Positions 1 to 6,589 of a stretch of 24,224 nucleotides of DNA are shown here, piece by piece. How positions within the stretch are numbered: position 1 is the stretch's first letter; each line of letters begins with the position of its first letter. Source of the DNA: CAYRPN01 sp964426135 (GTDB lineage: Bacteria > Planctomycetota > Phycisphaerae > Phycisphaerales > Phycisphaeraceae); NCBI GenBank assembly GCA_964426135.1, contig CAYRPN010000087.1:1-24224 (forward strand), given 5' to 3'. The notes under the pieces were generated by a model. The model worked only from the letters and a program-made list of their open reading frames with translations. It was not told the DNA's origin and did no database searches. Made by a program: the position numbers and the translations under genes.

Positions 1-218
1 TTCTCTTTTTCTGTGGCGGTTTGGCGATGGACCCACAATAATCCCGGAAGGACCGTTCGCCCAAGCCATTTCCGTGTCGCAGACGGAACGTGTTGATCTA
101 CTTCGCTCCTCCAAGCCGTCATCTCCTTGTGCCAGTAAACCAAGTGTTCAACTTTTTCGGATTGGGGCATTTCGTCAAGCACGATGATTACCTCCTTAAT
201 GATTCCAACTCATCGTTC

Positions 219-496
219 TCAATACGAATTGTAACTCACCTTCACCCTCTTCACGGACTCCGTCAACTTCGCCTCCGCATCCGCGCCGCTGATGAGCGGA
301 TGCCTGATCGCCACGAGTTTAGCGCCCATCGAGACCGCTCTGACACCATCCTCGATGCCGTACGTGCCCACACCCACGGGGCAATCACCCACCACCTCCA
401 GCACGTTCGCGAGCCACTGCGTGCTCTCCTTGCTCCAATCGGCGCGCCACTGGTCGGCGGTGTCGTGCAGATCGATCAGTTCCGCGCCCCACTTGC
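219..496 (-). pseudogene. Gene remnant or non-ATG gene downstream of the M16 gene
   Basis: The minus-strand frame that is open through 219-496 changes from Arg/His-rich shadow composition to protein-like composition exactly where the M16 gene stops (497). It reads approximately from WGAELIDLHD to VKVSYNSY, with a glycine-rich VGVGTYGIEDG segment and a MGAKLVAIRHPLISGAD segment. The frame overlaps the M16 stop, and I find no ATG, GTG or TTG at its beginning; the first in-frame GTG would give only about 60 residues. The last part faintly resembles the C-terminus of a TIM-barrel enzyme, but I cannot name a family. It is best treated as the 3' remnant of a truncated gene, or a small gene with an unusual start, cotranscribed with the M16 gene. 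Bases 1-218 show no recognisable gene. Confidence 0.3.
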
Positions 497-1726
497 CTAC
501 CCGACCTTCAGCGCCGCCGGCCCCACCGTCACAATCGTCATCGGCCCCGGCTTGTTCACAGCAAGAAACGCGTTGAGATCGGAAAGCGTCACCGCATCCA
601 CGCGCCGGCTCTGCTCCTCGAGCGTGCGCGGCCGACCCAGCGTGTATTGGTCCGAGGCGATGGCGGCGGCGCGGCTGGTGGTGGATTCGCCCTGCATGAC
701 GAGGCGCGACTTCATGCCGACGATGGCGCGGTCGAACTCGTCCTTCGCCACGCCTTCGCACACGCGTTTGAGTTCGCCGGTGAGTACGTCGAGCGTTTCC
801 TGCGCCCTGGGCGCGGTGGTGCCGGAGTAGGCGAGCATGGCGCCGCGTTCGCGCTGGCCGGCGTAGGTGGCGTAGACGCTGTAGCACAGGCCTCGCTTCT
901 CGCGGACCTCGGTGAACAGCCGTCCGCTCATCCCGCCCGACAGCACCGCCGACGCCACGCGCTGCAGCAGGCTGCGTTCGTCCGGCTCCGGCAGCGCGTC
1001 GTACGCCAGACCGATGTGCACCTGCGTCGACTCGGCGTTCTGGTGGACGTAGCCGCGCAATGGCGCGGCGCTTTCCGCCGGCTCGGGCGTGGAGCCTTTC
1101 CAGTCGCCCAATTGCGCCGCGACCAAATCCTGGAGCTGCTTCCAGTCGAACCGGCCGGCGAAGGCGATCACCGCACCAGCGGGCGTCATCGTCGCCGACC
1201 AGAATCGTCGAACGTCATCGATCGTCATCGCTTCCAGGTGAGCGCGGTCACCCAGCGTGCTGCGGCCAAAAGGCGCGGGGTAGTGCCGTTGGCGGAGCTC
1301 GATGAACACCTTCTCCTGCGGCTCATCCTCCAGCGAATCGAGCGCCTGCAGCGCCAAATCCCGGCTCGGCTCCAGCGCGGACTCCGCGAGCATGGGCTTG
1401 CGGATCATGTCGATCAAGAGCGGCAGCGCCTTCGGAAGCTTGCTGTGAATCATCGTCGCGCCCAGGCGAAAGCGGGAGATGCCCGCGCCGGTGGAGCGAT
1501 GCACGCCCAGTTGATCGAGCGCATCGCAGTGGGCCTTGGCGTCGAGCGAGCCGGCGCCGCGGCAGGCCATTTCACTGAGCAGCGCGGCGACGCCGAGCTT
1601 GTCGGCGGGCTCCAGCGCGACGCCGCCGGGCGTCAGCAAAGACATCGCCAGCGACTGCGCGGAAGGGATCGGCTCGGCGAGCAGGGTCAGGCCGTTGGGG
1701 AAGACACGTTGGTAAATCTCGGGCAT
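497..1726 (-). CDS. M16-family (insulinase-like) peptidase homologue, zinc motif lost
   Basis: 409 aa with the two-lobed M16 fold: an N-terminal half beginning FPNGLTLLAEPIPSAQS, and a C-terminal half carrying GRLFTEVREKRGLCYSVYATY, the conserved Arg/Tyr region of M16 second domains. The catalytic HxxEH motif should follow the early GxA, as in the usual GTAHFLEHMAFKGT. Here that stretch reads GVAALLSEMACRG (residues 45-57), so both His and the Glu are replaced by Ala48, Glu52 and Ser51. The protein is therefore probably a non-catalytic subunit or chaperone-like partner. No catalytic M16 partner lies within the window. No signal peptide is evident. The start MPEIYQ was chosen because homology begins there; sequence further upstream in the frame is antisense to hisF. 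A TACAAT hexamer 6 nt before the ATG and no Shine-Dalgarno sequence suggest leaderless expression. Confidence 0.88.
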   Translation of the reverse strand: MPEIYQRVFPNGLTLLAEPIPSAQSLAMSLLTPGGVALEPADKLGVAALLSEMACRGAGSLDAKAHCDALDQLGVHRSTGAGISRFRLGATMIHSKLPKALPLLIDMIRKPMLAESALEPSRDLALQALDSLEDEPQEKVFIELRQRHYPAPFGRSTLGDRAHLEAMTIDDVRRFWSATMTPAGAVIAFAGRFDWKQLQDLVAAQLGDWKGSTPEPAESAAPLRGYVHQNAESTQVHIGLAYDALPEPDERSLLQRVASAVLSGGMSGRLFTEVREKRGLCYSVYATYAGQRERGAMLAYSGTTAPRAQETLDVLTGELKRVCEGVAKDEFDRAIVGMKSRLVMQGESTTSRAAAIASDQYTLGRPRTLEEQSRRVDAVTLSDLNAFLAVNKPGPMTIVTVGPAALKVG

Positions 1727-1732
1727 AGCGAG

Positions 1733-1738
1733 ATTGTA
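1733..1738 (-). promoter_or_regulatory. Candidate -10 hexamer (TACAAT) for the M16 gene
   Basis: On the minus strand TACAAT lies 6 nt before the ATG at 1726. A transcript starting about 7 nt downstream of a -10 box would begin at or next to the A of the start codon. No Shine-Dalgarno sequence is present. No convincing -35 box was found, so this rests on the hexamer and its spacing. Confidence 0.3.
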
Positions 1739-1785
1739 GGAGATGAGGCGATGAGAGGGTGAAGGGATGAGGCCGGAGTCGGAGG

Positions 1786-1830
1786 ATTGCAAATTGAAAA
1801 TTGCAAATTGAAAATTTTCAATTTGCAATT
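1786..1830. repeat. AT-rich palindrome with tandem half-copy between M16 gene and hisF
   Basis: Bases 1799-1830 form a 32-bp perfect palindrome centred at 1814/1815. Its left arm, attgcaaattgaaaa, is repeated directly just upstream at 1786-1800. The AT-rich block stands out sharply from the GC-rich surroundings. It sits between two divergent promoters, so it could be an operator, a cruciform-forming site or a dispersed intergenic repeat. Confidence 0.85.
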
Positions 1831-1863
1831 CTTCCCCTCTGCCACCCGTCACCTCCTCATCCG

Positions 1864-1869
1864 TACAAT
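1864..1869 (+). promoter_or_regulatory. Candidate -10 hexamer (TACAAT) for hisF
   Basis: TACAAT ends 7 nt before the ATG at 1877, mirroring the M16 gene on the other strand. If it is a -10 box, transcription would begin at or beside the 1877 ATG, giving a leaderless mRNA and favouring 1877 over 1868 as the start. No good -35 element is seen. Confidence 0.3.
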
Positions 1870-1876
1870 GCCCGCG

Positions 1877-2839
1877 ATGTTGACCCACCGCATCATTCCG
1901 TGCCTCGACGTTCACGCCGGCCGCGTGGTCAAGGGCGTCAATTTCGTGCAACTGCGCGACGCGGGCGACCCAGTGGAAATCGCCCGGCAGTACGACGAAG
2001 CCGGCGCGGATGAACTCGTCTTTCTCGACATCACCGCCAGCCACGAAGCCCGCAACATCATGCACGACGTGGTGCGTCGCGTGGCCGAGCAGTGCTTCAT
2101 GCCCTTCACGGTGGGCGGGGGCATTCGCACGATCGACGACGTGACCGCGCTGATCCAGGCGGGCGCGGAGAAGGTGAGCATCAACACGGCTGCGATCACC
2201 ACGCCCGACATCGTGGCGCAGACCTCGCGTCGCTTCGGCAAGTGCGCGACGGTGGTGAACATCGACCCGAAGCGCGTGCCGCGCGCCGAGTTCGAGGCGC
2301 GGCGCGCGGAAGCGGAAAAACGCGGCGGGCTGATCGGCGAGGTGGCGAGAGATTCGAAGGGCCAGCGGCCGAGGGGCCAGGGCCAAGAGGGAGAGGAAAG
2401 GCACGAAGGCACTCAGGCCGATTTGAGATTTGGAATGTCAAATCCGAAATCCGAAATCCCAAATCCGAAATCCCTCGGCCCCTATGTCTTCGAAGTCCAC
2501 ACCCATGGCGGCCGCAAGCCCACGGGGCTGGAAGCCGTCGCCTGGGCCCGCGCCGTCGTCGCGCTGGGCGCCGGCGAAATCGTCCTCACCAGCATGGACG
2601 GCGACGGCACCAAGAACGGCTACGACATCGAGATGACTCGGGCTGTGGCGGAGGCGGTTGATGTGCCCATCGTCGCCTCCGGCGGGTGCGGCAGCCCCGA
2701 ACACATTCGCCGCGTGCTCACCGAGACGCGCGCCGATGCCGCTCTGGCGGCTTCGATTTTTCACTATGGCGAGTACTCGATTCAGGAGACGAAGCAGTAC
2801 CTCGCTCAGCGCGGCGTGCCGGTGCGATTGTCCCTGTAG
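1877..2839 (+). CDS. hisF: Imidazole glycerol phosphate synthase cyclase subunit HisF, with internal repeat insertion
   Basis: HisF takes ammonia from the HisH glutaminase and converts PRFAR to imidazole glycerol phosphate and AICAR in histidine synthesis. The (beta/alpha)8 barrel is clear: RIIPCLDVHAGRVVKGVNF with catalytic Asp11, FTVGGGIR, VVNIDPKRV carrying the second catalytic Asp, LTSMDGDGTKNGYD, IVASGGCG and the ending ALAASIFHYGEYSIQE. The protein is 320 aa against about 255 for typical HisF. The excess lies after strand 5, between IDPKRV and YVFEVHTHGG, where only a short loop is normal. It includes a dispersed repeat read as SNPKSEIPNPKS. The frame is kept and all active-site motifs are intact, so the enzyme is probably functional. 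The start at 1877 places Asp at residue 11 as in Thermotoga HisF; the ATG at 1868 is the alternative. No hisH is in the window. Confidence 0.95.
   Translation: MLTHRIIPCLDVHAGRVVKGVNFVQLRDAGDPVEIARQYDEAGADELVFLDITASHEARNIMHDVVRRVAEQCFMPFTVGGGIRTIDDVTALIQAGAEKVSINTAAITTPDIVAQTSRRFGKCATVVNIDPKRVPRAEFEARRAEAEKRGGLIGEVARDSKGQRPRGQGQEGEERHEGTQADLRFGMSNPKSEIPNPKSLGPYVFEVHTHGGRKPTGLEAVAWARAVVALGAGEIVLTSMDGDGTKNGYDIEMTRAVAEAVDVPIVASGGCGSPEHIRRVLTETRADAALAASIFHYGEYSIQETKQYLAQRGVPVRLSL
2345..2476 (+). repeat. In-frame dispersed repeat inside hisF
   Basis: A segment unlike normal hisF coding sequence: a G/A-rich stretch (agggccagcggccgagg and following) and then iterations of aatccgaaatcc at about 2440-2474. 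The second part occurs inverted in the DUF1549/DUF1553 gene at 3841-3890. In both genes the reading frame gives KSEIPNPKS. Confidence 0.8.
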
Positions 2840-2880
2840 CCGTTCTCTTCGACCGCCGCCTCATCGTTCCTTTCAGGGGA

Positions 2881-3018
2881 CTGCTCAACAATAAGTTGAT
2901 CGAGTGAGTCTCGCGCAAAGGCGCAAAGCTCGCGAAGAAGAGTCCAGACTTGGCGAGCTTCGCGCCTTTGCGCGAGGCCTGCATCGTTTCACATGTTGAC
3001 CAACCCATTGTTGAGCAG
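2881..3018. terminator. Nested inverted repeat between convergent genes; possible bidirectional terminator and dispersed repeat
   Basis: The inner arms, 2910-2933 and 2953-2976, pair over 24 nt with one mismatch around a 19-nt loop (cgcaaaggcgc type). The outer arms, 2881-2892 (ctgctcaacaat) and 3007-3018, pair perfectly and continue imperfectly inward. hisF ends at 2839 and the opposing gene ends at 3066, so the structure could terminate both. There is no strong T tract, so intrinsic termination is unproven. The rest of 2840-3065 holds no gene. Confidence 0.6.
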
Positions 3019-3065
3019 CGCCCTGGCCGCACCGTCGGCGCAGCGCGCCTGCAACGCGCGTGCTT

Positions 3066-6000
3066 CTATTCGCGGGTCACCGCTTCATCGAGGTTCAGGA
3101 TCACATTCGCGGTCAGCGCGTAGGCTGCCAGTTCCGCTGGATCGAGCGCGTTATCGCTTTTCGCCTCGCCGTAACCCAGCAGTTTCGTCGCTTCGGCAGG
3201 TGACTTCTTGAATCGCGCCAGGTCGGCGGCGAGGCCTTCACTGAGAATGCTCACTTCCTCCGCCGTGGGCTTGCGCGAGGTGACCAGACGGAAACCGTAG
3301 GCGATCCGGTCGGCATGCGTCGGAGGCGCGCCGGCACCGGCCGGCGTTTCGCGCAGCATGCGTTCGCCGAGCTTGCGGGCAGCCTCCACGTAGGTGATCT
3401 CATTGAGCAGCGACAGCGCCTGCAGCGGCGTGTTGGTGCGCGAGCGCTTCACCGTGCAGATCTCGCGGTTGGGCGCGTCGAAGATGAGCTGCGACGGCGG
3501 CGCGGCCGTGCGCTTCCAGATCGTGTACATCGTCTTGCGGTGCAGCCCTTCGCCCTTGTCGTGGGCGTAGCCGCGAAGGTCGCCGTAGCGGCTGGTCTCG
3601 TCCCACACGCCGTCGGGCATGTAGGGCCGGACGCTGGGCCCGCCGAGTTTCTCCACGAGCAGGCCGCTGGTGTAGAGCGCCTGATCGCGCAGGATTTCCG
3701 CCTGCAAGCGCACTCGAGGCCCGCGCGACAGCAGGCGGTTCTCCGGGTCCTTCGCCAGTGCCGCCGGCGTCACCCGCGAACTCTGCCGATACGTCGCGCT
3801 CATGACGATCAGCTTCTGCAGGGCTTTCATGTCCCAGGGCGAAGAGATTTCGGATTTCGGATTTGGGATTTCGGATTTGTCCGAACCCTTTGTCGCTGGG
3901 TCCCTTCGTCCCTCCGTCCCTTCCTTCCCCATAAACTCCGCCGCCAGCCAATCGAGCAGGTCCGGATGACTGGGGAACTCCGCCTGCGAGCCGAAGTTCT
4001 CACTCGTCTTCACGATGCCAGTGCCGAAGAAGCGTTCCCACGCGCGGTTGACCCACACGCGAGCGGTCAGCGGATTCGTCGGATGCGTCATCCAAGTCGC
4101 CAGGCCCAGGCGATTCATCGGAGCGCCGGCGGGCATCGGCGGCAGCGCGGCAGGCAGGCCGGCGGAGACTTTGTCGCCGGGCTTGTCGTACTCGCCGCGG
4201 AGCAGGATGTGCGCCTGCCGGACCGCGCCTTCGCGCATGACCATCACGGTGGCGCTCTTTCCCTTCAGCGCGTCGATCTGTGCCTTGGCGCTCGCCGCGG
4301 CCGCTTCCGCCTGCTTGATCGGGCTGTCCACGTTGGCGAGGTAGAACTTCTCCAGTTCCGCCTTCTGCGCGGCGGTGCGCTTGTCCGCCGACGTGGCGAC
4401 GATCTGCTTGAGGCTCTCCGGGAAGCGCACACCGTCGAGCGTCACCGCGGCCGCCGGCTGAGTCGTGGCGGAGAGGCGGAATCGCCCGATGTTGTGTCCG
4501 CCGATCGCCTGGTGATGAAGCTTGATCGTGACCGTCGCGTTCGCCGGCACGGTCAGCGGCGCATCGACGAGGAACATCGCCTTGCGGTTTTCCTTTTTCG
4601 TCGGGCCATCCACGGCCCAGCCCTTGGCCGGGTTCTTGTCGACGACGAACTTGATGTCCCAATCTTTCTGCGAGTAATCGGCGACGGCCTTGGTGAAGTT
4701 CGCGGTCAGCGGCTGCTTGACGCCCGGCGCGGCGATCGTCGCTTCCACCTTCGTCAGCACGAAGTTGCCGTTGGGATATCGCCCAAGACTCTGCTCCGGC
4801 AGGCTCGGATCGGTGAAGCATTCGAGCAGCAGACCGGTGAACGCCCCGGCTGCGATCGGCGCGACGATTTCGTACGTGTCGTTCGCCGGGTTCGTGCCGC
4901 CGGCGAGATAGGAACCGTCGTCCTTTTTCGTGAACGTGGCGCCGCCCAGCGATTTCACGCTCGTTGGGGAAAGGCCGTTCCACGCGGGTTTCTGTTCCGC
5001 AAGCTGCTGCTTGAACTTCGGTTCCCACGCGGCGATGAGCTTCGGCAATTCCTTCTTCGCTTCCGCCGCCTTGGCCGTGGCGTCGGCCAACGCCTGCTCG
5101 AGTTTCGCCAGTTCGGCCGACTCGCCATCCAACGGCACGTTCACCACCGGATCGGTGTTCCGCGATTCGCCCTGCAGCGTGCCGCTTTCAGGCACGTTGT
5201 TGAAGAAGGAAAAGAGCGCGTAAAAGTCCTTCTGCGAAATGGGGTCGTACTTGTGATCGTGGCATCGGCAGCAGTTGAGCGTCAGGCCCAGCCAGGTCAG
5301 GCCGGTGGTCTCGACGCGGTCGATGACGGTTTCGACCCGCCATTCCTCAGCAATGATGCCGCCTTCGCCGTTGAGCTTGTGATTGCGATTGAAGCCGGTG
5401 GCGACGACGCGCGAGATCGGCGAAGTTTCGATCCAGTGATCGGGCGCTTCGTGGGCGCCGTCCTTGAAATAGAGCGGCACGGGGCCGCGCGGGCCGGCGC
5501 CTTTGGATTTCGCTTTGGGGACTTTGGCGTTCGTCGGCTTCACGGGAGCCTTGGGATCCGCCGGGCCCGGCACCACCAGCATGTCGCCCGCAAGCTGCTC
5601 CACCGTGAACTGGTCGAACGGCATGTTGTCGTTGAACGCGCGAATCACCCAGTCGCGCCAGGGCCACTGGAACCGGCTGCTGTCCACCTGGAACCCGTTG
5701 CTGTCGGCATAGCGCGCAAAGTCCAGCCACTGCAGCGCCATGCGCTCGCCATAACGCGGCGAAGCGAGCAGGCGGTCCACCACTTTCTCGTAAGCGGTCG
5801 GCGACGTATCAGCGAGAAACGCATCCACCTCGGCGGGCGTCGGCGGCAGGCCCGTCAGATCCAGCGACACCCGGCGAATCAGCGTGGTCTTGTCGGCCTC
5901 GGGCGAAGGCGTCAGTCCATCGCGCAGCATGCGCGCGAGCGTGAAATGATCGATGGCGTTGCGAGGCCAGTTCTTGAAATCGGCGGGCACGTCAGTGAGT

Positions 6001-6413
6001 GCGGGTGCGGCTGGCCGCTCAATCGGCGTGAACGCCCAGTGGCCCTGGTACTCGGCGCCTTGCGCGATCCAGCGCTTCACCGTTTCGATCTGCTGCGGCG
6101 TCAGCGGCTTGTTCAGCTTCCGCGGCGGCATCACCTCGTCCTTGTCCGTCGTCGTCAGCCGCTTGATCAACTCGCTCTTCTCCGGCTGCCCCGGCACAAT
6201 CGCGCGTTCGCCCGACTCGGCGGGCTTGAGCGCGGCATCGCGAAGGTCGAGGCGCAATCCAGACTTTCGCTGCTTGTCGTCAAACCCGTGGCACTGAAAG
6301 CACGTGTCCGACAGGATCGGGCGGATGTCGCGGTTGAACGACACCTTCGGCTCGGCGGCTTGGGCCACGGAGAGACCGCAGAGTGTCAAGAGCATTGGAA
6401 ATCGAATCGTCAT
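3066..6413 (-). CDS. Secreted cytochrome c-like / DUF1549 / DUF1553 protein (planctomycete PSD1 family)
   Basis: 1115 aa. A signal peptide (residues 1-20, ending VAQAA) is followed by a planctomycete cytochrome C domain with haem motif CFQCH (C38, C41, H42) and MPP further on. Then come DUF1549 (about 155-460, including CCRCHDHKYDPIS), a central beta-rich region that may be a carbohydrate-binding or LamG-like module, and C-terminal DUF1553 (ARVWVNRAWERFFGTG through NTPLQALSLLNE). Such proteins are abundant in Planctomycetota, often beside sulfatases; their biochemical role is not settled, though electron transfer linked to glycan use is suspected. DUF1549 is interrupted by a Pro/Lys/Ala-rich stretch after EQLAGDML. 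DUF1553 has a 30-codon repeat-derived insertion before WDMKALQK. An AGGA 6 nt before the ATG supports the start. It lies downstream of the sulfatase on the same strand. Confidence 0.92.
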   Translation of the reverse strand: MTIRFPMLLTLCGLSVAQAAEPKVSFNRDIRPILSDTCFQCHGFDDKQRKSGLRLDLRDAALKPAESGERAIVPGQPEKSELIKRLTTTDKDEVMPPRKLNKPLTPQQIETVKRWIAQGAEYQGHWAFTPIERPAAPALTDVPADFKNWPRNAIDHFTLARMLRDGLTPSPEADKTTLIRRVSLDLTGLPPTPAEVDAFLADTSPTAYEKVVDRLLASPRYGERMALQWLDFARYADSNGFQVDSSRFQWPWRDWVIRAFNDNMPFDQFTVEQLAGDMLVVPGPADPKAPVKPTNAKVPKAKSKGAGPRGPVPLYFKDGAHEAPDHWIETSPISRVVATGFNRNHKLNGEGGIIAEEWRVETVIDRVETTGLTWLGLTLNCCRCHDHKYDPISQKDFYALFSFFNNVPESGTLQGESRNTDPVVNVPLDGESAELAKLEQALADATAKAAEAKKELPKLIAAWEPKFKQQLAEQKPAWNGLSPTSVKSLGGATFTKKDDGSYLAGGTNPANDTYEIVAPIAAGAFTGLLLECFTDPSLPEQSLGRYPNGNFVLTKVEATIAAPGVKQPLTANFTKAVADYSQKDWDIKFVVDKNPAKGWAVDGPTKKENRKAMFLVDAPLTVPANATVTIKLHHQAIGGHNIGRFRLSATTQPAAAVTLDGVRFPESLKQIVATSADKRTAAQKAELEKFYLANVDSPIKQAEAAAASAKAQIDALKGKSATVMVMREGAVRQAHILLRGEYDKPGDKVSAGLPAALPPMPAGAPMNRLGLATWMTHPTNPLTARVWVNRAWERFFGTGIVKTSENFGSQAEFPSHPDLLDWLAAEFMGKEGTEGRRDPATKGSDKSEIPNPKSEISSPWDMKALQKLIVMSATYRQSSRVTPAALAKDPENRLLSRGPRVRLQAEILRDQALYTSGLLVEKLGGPSVRPYMPDGVWDETSRYGDLRGYAHDKGEGLHRKTMYTIWKRTAAPPSQLIFDAPNREICTVKRSRTNTPLQALSLLNEITYVEAARKLGERMLRETPAGAGAPPTHADRIAYGFRLVTSRKPTAEEVSILSEGLAADLARFKKSPAEATKLLGYGEAKSDNALDPAELAAYALTANVILNLDEAVTRE
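3841..3930 (-). repeat. In-frame dispersed repeat inside the DUF1549/DUF1553 gene
   Basis: About 90 bp inserted between LDWLAAEFM and WDMKALQK, sequences normally separated by only a few residues in DUF1553 proteins. On the plus strand, gatttcggatttcggattt-type iterations (3845-3880) are followed by a block of gtccctccgtccc type (3895-3925). On the coding strand this reads GKEGTEGRRDPATKG then KSEIPNPKSEI. The second part matches the hisF insert in the same reading frame. Confidence 0.8.
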
Positions 6414-6425
6414 AGAAAATCCTAT

Positions 6426-6585
6426 GTAGGGTGGGCCAAGTCCGCGCGGCCCACCAAACCGCGCCCAATGACCGATGAACGTCATGCCGCGCTTTGGCAT
6501 CCGTCCATGTCGGCACATGCTGAATCCCGTTGCGTCATGTCGCTGTGGGTCGAACGGTGGGCCGCGCGGACTTGGCCCACCCTAC
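6426..6585. repeat. 160-bp element with perfect 30-bp terminal inverted repeats
   Basis: Bases 6426-6455 (starting gtagggtgggccaagtccgc) are the exact reverse complement of 6556-6585. The 100 bp between them hold no gene. It fills most of the 176-bp gap between the sulfatase stop (6590) and the start of the next gene (6413). Its size and structure resemble a MITE or a large REP-type repeat. On the transcript it could form a very stable hairpin that reduces read-through into the downstream gene. Confidence 0.88.
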
Positions 6586-6589
6586 TTCG

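Noticed and set aside
497..2404. Long form of the M16 ORF with about 225 extra N-terminal residues
   Set aside because: The extension is antisense to hisF and crosses the AT-rich palindrome; M16 homology starts at MPEIYQ (1726).
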